Shown: piece by piece, positions 55,510 to 64,000 of the stretch | How positions within the stretch are numbered: position 1 is the stretch's first letter | Layout: the number at the start of each line of letters is the position of its first letter | DNA from: Dipteris shenzhenensis | Lineage: Eukaryota; Polypodiophyta; Polypodiopsida; Gleicheniales | Direction: 5' to 3' (one strand) | Assembly: GCA_047967505.1 (NCBI GenBank) | Contig: CM106541.1 | Length of the DNA: 64,000 nt | The notes under the pieces: model-generated | Seen by the model: only the letters and a program-made list of their open reading frames with translations | What the model was told of the DNA's origin: nothing | Database searches by the model: none | Made by a program: the position numbers and the translations under genes

Positions 55510-57599
55510 TTGTTCAGTGGATTATCACATGGTACCTACTGGGGCATATGGATAGAGGTCAAAGATAAGGTGATTCATAGAGTTCATGGAAATGTGTGCA
55601 AGTTAAAAGGACAAAGAAGCACCTTGAATGTAGCTGCAACTTTAAAGCAAATCCTTGAAGACAATGCATTGCCACAACCTCATCTTCCACAACAATGCCA
55701 GATGGAAGTACTATGTGCCAACATCATCTTCCTCTAGGAATGACAAAGAAGGTGGTACTAGAGTCCGTTAATAGAACATTACAAGACAGAGAAGAGAGCA
55801 AAATTTCTAGAGCTACTTTTTATAAAATTTAGCATGGGCAGTTTTGCAATGTGAAGACTCCATCAAAGCAAAGAATGTCAAAATGCAAGACATGTGATGA
55901 ATTGAAAAATGCCATTGAGCACAGCAAATGCAAGAAACGTCGAGGAAAATATATAAGATGGAGAGAAATCCATTTACGTCATGTGCAAGATGCTAGAATG
56001 GTATATGCTTCTTGGAGGGAGGAAGCTATTTCAGATATCAGGAAGCCTATGTGCATCACCATTGATGGCATGGATCAGAATACAATAACTTTGCCTACAT
56101 TCAAACGCACCCCACCTCCATTAGAAGGTAAACGTGGACTTAAAACACACTTGTGTGGAGTATCAGTACATGGATTCTGACTCTTTTGTGATCTATGGAT
56201 TGATTGCTTGCATGAACATGATAGTAATCAAGTAGCAACATCCATCACGAAAGCAATACGAAAGGTCAAGGATGCACGTGGACATTTACCTCGCATCTTG
56301 CATATACAGGCTGATAATTGCTGGAGAGAAAATAAGAATAGATACATTTTTGCTTTGTGCTCTATGCTAGTTGGTTTGAAATTATTTGAACAAGTGGAAG
56401 TCGGTTTTCTTCTTGTCAGCCATACACACAAAGCCATAGATTAAATATTTAGCATTATCTCTAGAGAGTTGAAGTCCAGGGATCTTTTGACAATGGATGA
56501 CATGAAACGCCGAATTAGAAAAAAAATTGGAGGTTCTCAAAAGGAAGACTCAGAAGTGGCTATCTTAGAGAGGATGGTAGAGTGGAGAGCATTCATAGAG
56601 CCTCATTTAAAATGAGGAGATGATGCACTATGTGGACACACAAATCCACACTACTTTCGGTTTAGCATGCATGACAACACTCCGGTGATGCAATGGAAGT
56701 ACTACTCAATGGACACAGATCATTTATGGAGTGCGCCATATGCATTACTAGAACGAATAATCCCCTTGGAGGACACTACATTAATTCTCACAAAAAACAA
56801 AGCACTAGACATGGATGAAATAAAAGGCTTGCAAGCATTCATTTCTCACGTTAGGAGTATGATGTAAAAATATCCAGAGCAGTCTGAGAAAAATATGGAG
56901 ATAGTCATGGCAAATGAATCCCTTCTCAAATATCTAAAAGAGCAAGAAAATTTGCCGAGCATAGAATACTCAAATCTATTTTGGCCACAAAAAATTGAGT
57001 CAAGAGAAGATTTTGCATTTGCTAGAGAGTCCACTATAGCTGAAGATATGGAAGAAGCTGAGCAATGCCTTTTTCCTCATAAATTTTGTGGTAGGAAGGG
57101 TGATAAGCCGTTGCTAGAGTTTGTACCATTCGATGAAATCCAAGAGGGACTTTTTGTTGCCATTTGTGCAACAAATCTAAATCCTGAATCACAATTGGAT
57201 GACCAAGGGGGACCAATTTGGGTTGCAAAGGTTGCTCAGATAGCAAGGGATGAAATGGGAATCCCTAGCACATTCACACCATTATGGTATGAACCCAAAC
57301 CAATAAAATATCTCCCAAAGAGGTATACGATGAAACAACTTTATGAGCATTGGTTGGAAAAGAAATAGGAATGGGTTCCAAATAAAGAAGGCTTGGCTGA
57401 AGTGGAGGTGAGTAGCATCATCCATTGTTGGAAATCAAGGACTCAAAATATTAAAAAGAAGCATGGGTATGATGTGGAAAAAAGCATCATGATCCTTGAT
57501 AGCAACCTTGCACATATCAAACATTGTTTGGGTAGACTTGATCCGACTAAAGATGCAATAATAGAGTCTGATGACTCAGAAAGAGATTCCAAAGCATAA
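55510..57599 (+). pseudogene. DUF7869-like transposase-type gene, longer copy
   Basis: Segments in order: GTYWGIWIEVKDKVIHRVHG, EDNALPQPHL, MSKCKTCDELKNAIEHSKCK, EEAISDIRKPMCITIDGMDQ, GLKTHLCGVSVHGF, LPRILHIQADNCWRENKNRY, FEQVEVGFLLVSHTHKAID, KYYSMDTDHLWSAPYALLER, and a long C-terminal part (SNLFWPQKIESREDFAFA, WLEKK, HIKHCLGRLDP). DG…ADN…HTHxAID gives three acidic or His positions arranged like an RNase H-fold (DDE-type) nuclease, and matches the DUF7869 pattern (DN..ENKN, GHTHEDID). At least five stops, several TAA/TGA between otherwise continuous frames, show decay. A sister fragment is at 24664-25310. Confidence 0.6.
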
Positions 57600-57609
57600 G
57601 AGCAAATAT

Positions 57610-59070
57610 GTCCCTATGTGGCGGTCCCCCTCGGTGATCTTATACATCATTTTCCAAAATGGTGTATCTTTACACCACCTCTATGTTGATATGTACAACT
57701 CTTGAATTCTATCTATTAATAATTAAGTCTAAATTAAGATATTAGTTATTAATGAATACAAAACTAGTTAGTAATATAAGTAATTAATAATTGAAGAATT
57801 AACAAAAAGTTATAAAAATAAATAAGTTAATAATTAATTAAAAAATATTTAGTAATCGAGAAGGATTAGTAATAAAAAATAATTAATAATTAAGAAATCA
57901 ATCAAAGTAAATTAATAATTAAAGAATTAACTATAAATTCAAAAAATAACTAAAAATTAGCTAGTAATAGAATGATCAAGCATTAGGTGGACATGTAAGG
58001 ATCAAGACCTGTGTGGCCACTAGCCACATATTAAGGGGTGTGTCACATGCGGCCCCTCACATTCACTTTCCCGCTCATTGTCCCTACACCTTTGCTTCCA
58101 CAGATCATAATTTGCAGAGACAGATATATATAGTGTTGTAAAAACACCCTTTTTTGAGTCTACTAGGTCAATATCAAGTGGAGGTAATTGGTTTGGGAAA
58201 AAAGTCCAAAACAACAGAAAAAGTTCAAAATTTCTTAATACAATGTTTCACTTAGATTTCATGGGATGTTGCGTCCTTGATCTTATCACAGTCAAAGTCA
58301 AATATCAAATTTAGTCCTTTATTGATTTCATTCTTGTCTTTGAAGCAATCGTAGGACCATTCAAATCAATATCCATGTGGTCCATGTTTGATAAGCCAAC
58401 ACTTTCAAACTCTTTGCCCTTGTCAATGTGTGTGAATTCATCCACTCCAGATAAGACATCAATTCTGAAACCTTTTTCTTTCTCAGTACCAATGAACTCA
58501 TCCACTCCTTCTGATAAGATATCACTTCTATAGTTAAGGGGATTTCTAATTTTTGAGCAAAACCATCTAAGCATTTGAGCAAATTGGATCAGAATGTAGT
58601 TTTTTTGTGTCAAAGTTTATGAAAACAATCCAAGTGTATGGACCCCTTTTGTGAATAAAGGGGTCATATTGCTTAAGAAAAGAAATGGATATCCTCATTT
58701 CTGACTAAACAAGTTTTCTAACTCTTGAAGTTCATGAAATGAGGCCATGATTATGAAACTGTTTTGTAAATGAAGGGTCCATATTGCTCAATAAAAGAAG
58801 TGGTTATCCTTATAAACTAATAAACCACAACAACCAATAACCAGAAAATAAATCTTGAAGTTGCTAGACCCCTTTTTTTATTAAAAGGGATGTATAGTCC
58901 ACAAAAAAAAAAAAAGATTATGTTCGACCTTAGCAAAATCCAGTATTCTGCATCTTTGTTACACTAGCTTAATTTTAAGTCAAAATATTTTCCACTCATA
59001 GTTTTCTAATTATTCTATATTGACAATTTTAATATGTTTCCAACCTACATCACTACAAATGAAGATATGA
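57610..59070. other. AT-rich spacer, no clear gene
   Basis: 57700-58010 is simple AT-rich DNA. A minus frame at 58311-58613 (GVDEFIGTEKEKGF) is open for 100 codons but unrecognised. AGGGGTC-type words with flanking repeats recur near 58650-58900. Confidence 0.4.
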
Positions 59071-59079
59071 TTTATCACG

Positions 59080-60190
59080 TAAAAGACACGTTCAAAGTTT
59101 TGTGATTCCAATCATCCTACAAGGCGTCCCATCACAATTATCACAATTATCAAGTATCAAGTATAGAAATAGCCCAAAGTTTCCATAAGGAGTAATGAAA
59201 AAGACTCCAAAACATTATTTTGGTGGTTATTGCAAAAAGTATTATTATAATAGTCCTTTCAAATTTTGTTCAACATCATGAAGGTGTGCAATCTGCAAAA
59301 ACTAGGCCTTGAGGCATGCAAGATAATGCTGTGAAGATCTCTTTTGTACTCAAGTTAGCTTGGTGACCAAAAATATTGTCTTTTCTATCCATATAAGTAA
59401 TATGTAAATAATATAGCCCAATTTTAAGTCAAATACACTCACAATATTTTCTATTTTGTTATTTGTTGTATATTCCAATACATGTTCATATTATTTCAAA
59501 TAAGTTTTCAACCTATGCAAATGAAAATGAAGACATGATTTATCACATAGAAGACATGTTCAAACTTTTGTGATGTAAAATCATCCTTCAAAATGTCCTA
59601 CCACAATTATCAAGTGGAGAATAATTAGCACACTATCCTTGTCGTTCAAATTACTCATGGAAAAAAGGACTTCTTATATCCAATCCAAGTACAAAAGGAA
59701 ATGTAACAAATATAGCCAAATTTTAAGTCAATATTTTACACTCATAGTTTGGTATTTTGCTACTAGATGTGTTGAGTTCATGTTATTTCAAATAAGTTTC
59801 CTACAAAGCGTCCTGCCACAATTATTAACAAGGAGAGAAACAAACAAAAAATTTACACAAGGAGAAATGCAAAAGGCTCCAAAAACATTGTTCTTGTGGT
59901 TCAAAATCTTTATGGAAAAAAGGATTATTATAGATATTTTTTCATTTTGTATTCAACATCATGAAGGTTTAGTCTTCAAAAAAATACCATTTTTGTGGTT
60001 CAAAATCCTCATGGAAAAAGGATTATTATAATAGCCCTTCCATTTTCTGTTGACCATCATGAAATTATAGTCTCCAAAAACTAAACCTCAAGGCATGCGG
60101 GACAATGCCTGGAATATCTCTTTTTTACTCAAGGTGGCTTGGTGAACAAACATATTATTTCTGCTATCCAATCCAAGGTATGAAAGGAAG
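59080..60190 (-). repeat. Decayed tandem duplications of the SWIM gene 3' part
   Basis: Blocks such as CCAAAAACATTGTTCTTGTG, ATGGAAAAAAGGATTATTAT and CTTTTTTACTCAAGGTGGCT recur near 59215-59400, 59640-59740, 59870-59945 and 60000-60190. The last block codes the SWIM C-terminus; the others are non-coding decayed copies. Confidence 0.65.
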
Positions 60191-60420
60191 ATGTAATAAA
60201 TATGTTTGCATGGAATATAGGCATCCAATTTGCATGATCGTCCAATGAAGTCTTCACAATTGCAAGAAGGAAATGGAGAAATGTCAACCTTGCATTCAAT
60301 ACCTTTTTTGCATTGATCCTTCTGTAGAAACAATGAGTCAACATGCTCCATGGCCTTCACGACTGTTGTGTCCTTAACAATGCATTTCATGACCAATGAC
60401 CTCTGAATTCTATCTTCCAT
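60088..60420 (-). CDS. SWIM zinc-finger protein fragment
   Basis: 110 codons from Met at 60420; the frame is open further upstream to about 60465 (RWRNKISKE), so the true start may be in another exon. CNCEDFIGR followed by YIPCKHIYYIFLSYLGL is a SWIM finger (CxC...CxH), and VHQATLSKKEIFQAL follows. SWIM fingers occur in ZSWIM-type ubiquitin ligases and in MULE/FAR1-type transposase relatives; the CKHIYYIFLSYLGL context favours a ZSWIM/MEX-like protein. No RING or MULE domain is seen nearby. Confidence 0.6.
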   Translation of the reverse strand: MEDRIQRSLVMKCIVKDTTVVKAMEHVDSLFLQKDQCKKGIECKVDISPFPSCNCEDFIGRSCKLDAYIPCKHIYYIFLSYLGLDSRNNMFVHQATLSKKEIFQALSRMP

Positions 60421-61131
60421 TTCTTTGGAGATTTTGTTTCGCCATCTGATTGCTTTGCCATCTCAACGCGGAGGTCGATCTTCATGCAATACTATTAGCC
60501 AGTATGTCGTCCCGTCATGGTGAATAAAATAAACGCATTGATTGTAATGATTTGAAATAATAAAAACGAGTGCTAGCTAATAAAGAGGCAACGTTAAGTA
60601 CTTGGCTTGGTCGAGGACATGTGGTGGTCCCTTGCTAGCAAAGGTGTTCTTTATCATGGAAGAGGGATGATTATTTCTACAAATATCAATGTGAACTTTA
60701 ATTTTTATTAGAGCCCTATCCCTATCCTATAGCGATATAAGAGATTGGTTAAATTCCATTGATGAGGGAAAATTGACACTATTCCGAGATTACGCCGATT
60801 TTTACTCGGTTAAGATGTGAAATTATTGCATCACGATGCCAAATGACATGATCCTAAAAATAGTCGGATCATAATCGGATTGATTAGTCGGATCATAATT
60901 GCTCACCATAAAAATAGCTACATGTGCCACCGTGCCTACCACTAGGAAACCACCAATCCACATGTGATGCGTAAACAGGGATGGCTGCATAGCATATGTC
61001 AAGTAGCAAGAAAAGGACTCGTTCACGAAAGGGAAAGTGTAGAATACCAAAAGGAGTTACACACATTTAGACAAGTTTTAATAATACCACTGTTACCACT
61101 ATGGATGTTTGAGGACACCCTTAAGAAAATT

Positions 61132-61307
61132 AAAGGCCAATAGACCCCTTTCATCGATGAAAGGGGTCTATTGGCCTTTCTTTTTCATGAGATCCCTTAA
61201 GAAAATAAATGGCCAATAGACCCCTTTCGTCGATGAAAGGGGTCTATTGGCCTTATGAAAATGAAAGGCCAAGAGACCCCTTTCATCGACGAAAGGGTCT
61301 ATTGGCC
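61132..61307. repeat. Three tandem near-perfect palindromes
   Basis: Palindrome 1 (61132-61179) is perfect over 48 bases, centred on ATCGAT, with the arm AAAGGCCAATAGACCCCTTT. Palindrome 2 (61211-61252) has 18-bp arms around GTCGAT. Palindrome 3 (61267-61307) has one substitution and one deletion. Spacers share CCTTAAGAAAAT. Confidence 0.95.
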
Positions 61308-61329
61308 ATTCGATTTCTTAAGGCTCTCA

Positions 61330-61728
61330 TTTTCTTAAGGCCCCTCCCTCCCTCGCTCCCTCGCTCTGCCTCCCTCCCTCCCTCCCGCTCTGCCTCCGTT
61401 TCTCCCTCCCTCCCTCCCTCCGTCACTCCGCCTCCCTCCCTCCTTCCCGCTCTGCCTCCGTCGCTCCACCGCCTCTCTCCCTCCCTCCCTGCCTCTGTCG
61501 CTCCCTCCCTACCTCCCTCCCGCTCTGCCTCCATCGCTCCCTCCCTCCCTCCCTCCCTCCCTTGCTCTGCCTCCCTCCCTCCCTCTCGCTCTACCTCCGT
61601 CGCTCCCTCCCTCGCTCCCTTGCTCTTCCTCCCTCCCTCCCTCGCTCTGCCTCCCTCCCTCCCTCTTGCTCTGCCTCCGTTGCTCCATCGATCCCTCGCT
61701 CTGCTGCTCCCCCTCCCTCGCTCCCTCT
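61330..61728 (+). repeat. CCCTCCCTCG-type low-complexity block
   Basis: Units like CTCCCTCCCTCGCTCTGCCT repeat for about 400 bases. The frames inside (Pro/Ser/Leu repeats) are shadows. A short piece of the same repeat reappears at 62338-62375, beyond the PsbQ-like gene. Confidence 0.92.
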
Positions 61729-62131
61729 GCCGATCAAGCTCACGAACTCGATCTCCCTCTGAAACAACGATTTTACCTTCAACCGCTTCCTCCCCTAGAA
61801 GTAACTGCTAAAGCCAAGGAATCGGCCAAAGATATCGTGGTATTGAAAGCTCTGATCGACCTACACCTGAAGGCTTCTTACCTCCACTACGATCTGAACA
61901 CTGTGATTGCAGCAAAGCTGAAGGACGAGAAGAAGGCCTTCAAGTCTCTGGTGGCCAAGCTTTTTGATACAATAAACAATGTAATTCATTGGGTTGGATG
62001 TCTGTCTGAAATGTTCGACTTTTATTTGGCAGCTTGATTATGCAGCAAGGAGCAAGAGTGTAGCGCATGTAGAGAAGTATTACACCGAAACATTCTCCGC
62101 CCTCAAAGACGTCCTCGCCAAGCTTGGCTAA
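61729..62131 (+). CDS. psbQ-like: PsbQ-like (oxygen-evolving complex 16 kDa) gene, 5'-truncated
   Basis: Exon 1 (61729-61980): [59 protein letters not shown] and [13 protein letters not shown] 52-bp intron (GTAATTC…TTTGGCAG, 61981-62032) precedes exon 2: [20 protein letters not shown] and [12 protein letters not shown], stop at 62129. These are the conserved core and C-terminus of PsbQ, which binds PSII on the lumen side and supports oxygen evolution. About ten residues (the RKAWPYVxNDLR part) are missing between LID and LKASYL. The transit peptide and N-terminus are replaced by the CCCTCC block. The frame and splice sites are intact, so it is either a diverged gene whose first exon is unclear or a captured fragment. 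Confidence 0.85.
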
Positions 62132-62841
62132 CTACAGTCTGTGCCAATTGCAATGTACATATATATCATTCTTGTGCTCGCTTTCAATGCATTTTGCATT
62201 TCTCTATGTGGAGCATGGCTTTAAAGAACATCAGCTTTTTCATGGCATTTAGAACATCAAGCTTTTTATTTAAAAGAGTTGTGAGCTTTGAATGCATTTT
62301 GCATTTACTTTAAGAACAACTTTTCATTTGAAAGTGTCGCTCCCTCCCTCGCTCCCTTGCTCTCCCTCGCTCCAGAATCTAATAGCAAGCTTACACTATG
62401 TGGAGGAATGCACCTACCGCCAACTTTTTCTTCAATAAGAATGCAACTACGTCCATCTAGCTACACTAAAGGGTGCACTTCATCCTGTCAGGCCAAGAAA
62501 ATCTTGTTCAAAATCCCACCATATCTTGTAAGTTTTTCCCAAAGTGGGCACCTTAGCATCAAAATCCCTTAATGCAAACATGAAAGGTTAACTCACAACA
62601 ACTTTCATCTTCCACTCCTTTCCAAAATATTGTGTTTGTAATCATAGCCTTCACATCCCAAAGATTTATTTTGTTCTCTTGTTCTCTAAATTTAAACCTC
62701 TTTCCCAAGTTATATAATCTTGTGAGTGGGATGTATCTATGATGGCATCTCGATTCTCTAAGATGGATTCCATTGTATAGAAATCAATAACTCTACAATG
62801 TATTTGCCAATTTGGATCTCACCACTTTTTTTTAAAGACTT

Positions 62842-63135
62842 CTAGAGGGCTTCTCCTTTGGGAGAGACAATCATCACATTGGTGAGAGAGCAATGAGCTA
62901 TATCGATCCATCCTTTAGAAACAAATGTATAGCCTATTGAAGCTAGATCATTAATTATGGATTCCTTCAATTTGTTTTGCATATCCTTATACGCAACCTC
63001 TAACAATGTGGTGCACATGGCATAATAGGATGGAATTATAGATTTTTCACCATGATTGCAAGGATCTATGCCATGAAGGATAATGAAGAATATTAAATGA
63101 TAACCTAGAGCAGCATACGATGTTTGCAACATCAA
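62842..63135 (-). pseudogene. hAT-like transposase remnant (DUF659)
   Basis: IPSYYAMCTTLLEVAYKDMQ, NKLKESIINDLASIGYTFVS, KGWIDIAHCSLTNVMIVSPK and GEAL match the DUF659 pattern (P.Y......LL...Y......L..........G..L..DGW.D......IN.....P.G). The Asp of DGW is changed to Lys here (KGW). The rest of the transposase (BED finger, C-terminal dimerisation domain) is not seen. Confidence 0.65.
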
Positions 63136-63840
63136 CTTGGATATTTTGAAGTTCAGTACCTCTCAAGGCTTCTATGATTGTTGGTTGCCTATTTTGAGTA
63201 GTAGAAGAGACTCAGTAGAAGTTTAATGATCAAGATTCTTGGTGCTTTCCCCCAATATCTCCCTTGTGATATTAGGGAGGTTTTTAGTACGTATTTTTTG
63301 AATTAAATATGTTTAAAATGCAAAAAAACATGTCTTTTCTAGTCAGTCATTGCAAATTGGTTGACTAGATCACTCTTGCACAGTGAACATATATACCAAG
63401 CTATATAAAAAAAATACACTGTGTGGTTTAAGGGCACATCACGTGGTTTTCCTATACACCACATGATATTTTGACATATGTATGCATAGCACTTGGAGAT
63501 TTTTTAGTTCCCTTTTAGACACATGCACTATTATGAAAATAAGGCAAGGAGGGGGAGGCAAGGAGACGAGGAGGCCTTAGGAGACACAACACAGTATATT
63601 CAAGATATTGTACACTTTTGTGGTTAATAACTTGTTCTTGTATGCTTAATAACTTTTCTTTGTATGCTTTTGTTGTCCAGCTAGTCTCCTCAAGCCTCAT
63701 CATCTCGTCAAGTGCAGCTTCAATTAGCAGCATCATGATCAAGCTATTGAAGTAAAGCTGGGACTTAATTGACCTTGTAAGTCTATTCTATGCCATTCGA
63801 TGACTTCTTTTTTTAAATGCATTTGTGTCACATTGGCAGG

Positions 63841-64000
63841 ATGGTAAAAATAAAAACTTTTGAGAGGAGGGGGAGAGGTGGAAGAGGAGAACGAGGAGGC
63901 ATGAGAAGTGGAAGGACAAGTAGCAAGAGAAGTTCGCAAGTGGAATCTACACCAAATTTAGAGTTTCAAAAAGAGGTTGAAATTGGAGTTAAAGAGGATA
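63841..64000 (+). CDS. RGG-rich ORF start, runs off the right edge
   Basis: 53 codons open to the edge: MVKIKTFERRGRGGRGERGG, MRSGRTSSKRSSQVE, STPNLEFQKEVEIGVKED. It directly follows a splice-acceptor-like CACATTGGCAG, so it may be an internal exon. A similar purine-rich motif precedes it near 63545. Basic and Gly-rich, possibly the N-terminal part of a transposase or nucleic-acid-binding protein. Confidence 0.35.
   Translation, partial: MVKIKTFERRGRGGRGERGGMRSGRTSSKRSSQVESTPNLEFQKEVEIGVKED

Noticed and set aside
61209-61811. 200-codon Pro/Ser/Leu frame
   Set aside because: Comes from the palindromes and the CCCTCCCTCG block; only the out-of-frame PsbQ part at its end is real.

Overview
The window looks like nuclear DNA of a land plant with a large, transposon-rich genome. 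Evidence: initiator-tRNA-Met and tRNA-Asp primer sites next to LTRs, interstitial TTTAGGG units, and gene pieces for PsbQ, PRISE/VEP1, cyclic phosphodiesterase, ATL RING-H2 and LRR receptors. A seed-free plant is plausible, but I cannot fix the species. Almost every coding stretch is broken, so most calls are pseudogenes or element fragments. The main intact coding stretches are a Copia gag-integrase ORF and a short PsbQ-like gene fragment.

Layout. 1-1535: 3' end of a minus-strand Ty3/gypsy element, the same family as the large element further right. 2.0-11.8 kb: duplicated Copia reverse-transcriptase scrap, split by a 6.36-kb terminal-inverted-repeat (TIR) element (4304-10661). That element carries an unknown plus-strand gene and, on the minus strand, a decayed divergent histone H3. 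12.2-15.75 kb: minus-strand Copia element with LTR, primer site and open gag-protease-integrase, but most of its RT is missing. 16.0-23.9 kb: decayed gene fragments (kinase-like with DWG, Crinkler-like P-loop, LRR, ATL RING-H2) around a long inverted repeat with a MITE-like element in its loop. 24.7-25.3 kb: piece of a DUF7869-like transposase-type gene.

25546-44279 is a nest. A short-LTR, apparently non-autonomous element received a 16.1-kb Ty3/gypsy element (25889-41980), shown by two LTRs, a GTAAC target duplication and a tRNA-Asp primer site. The gypsy RT is in turn split by a 1-kb TIR element. Its Gag has four CCHC knuckles in two pairs, its protease has lost the catalytic Asp, its integrase is frameshifted, and a long 3' region holds a coiled-coil ORF and a second ORF.

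44.3-47.7 kb: a large unknown minus-strand gene. 47.9-49.5 kb: a ~250-bp tandem satellite in which each unit can fold into several hairpins. 49.5-51.0 kb: AT-rich DNA ending in CCTAA-type repeats. 51.0-52.8 kb: GC-richer gene debris (PRISE and cyclic phosphodiesterase fragments). 55.5-57.6 kb: longer copy of the DUF7869-like gene. 59-60.4 kb: SWIM zinc-finger fragment with decayed duplications. 61.1-62.1 kb: three tandem palindromes, a CCCTCCCTCG block and the PsbQ-like coding stretch. 62.8-63.1 kb: hAT-like DUF659 remnant. An RGG-rich ORF runs off the right edge.

These are mostly independent insertions and relics, so there is no pathway. The most unusual items are the histone H3-like sequence inside a TIR element, the hairpin-dense satellite, the four-knuckle Gag, the tandem palindromes beside PsbQ, and the DUF7869 family.
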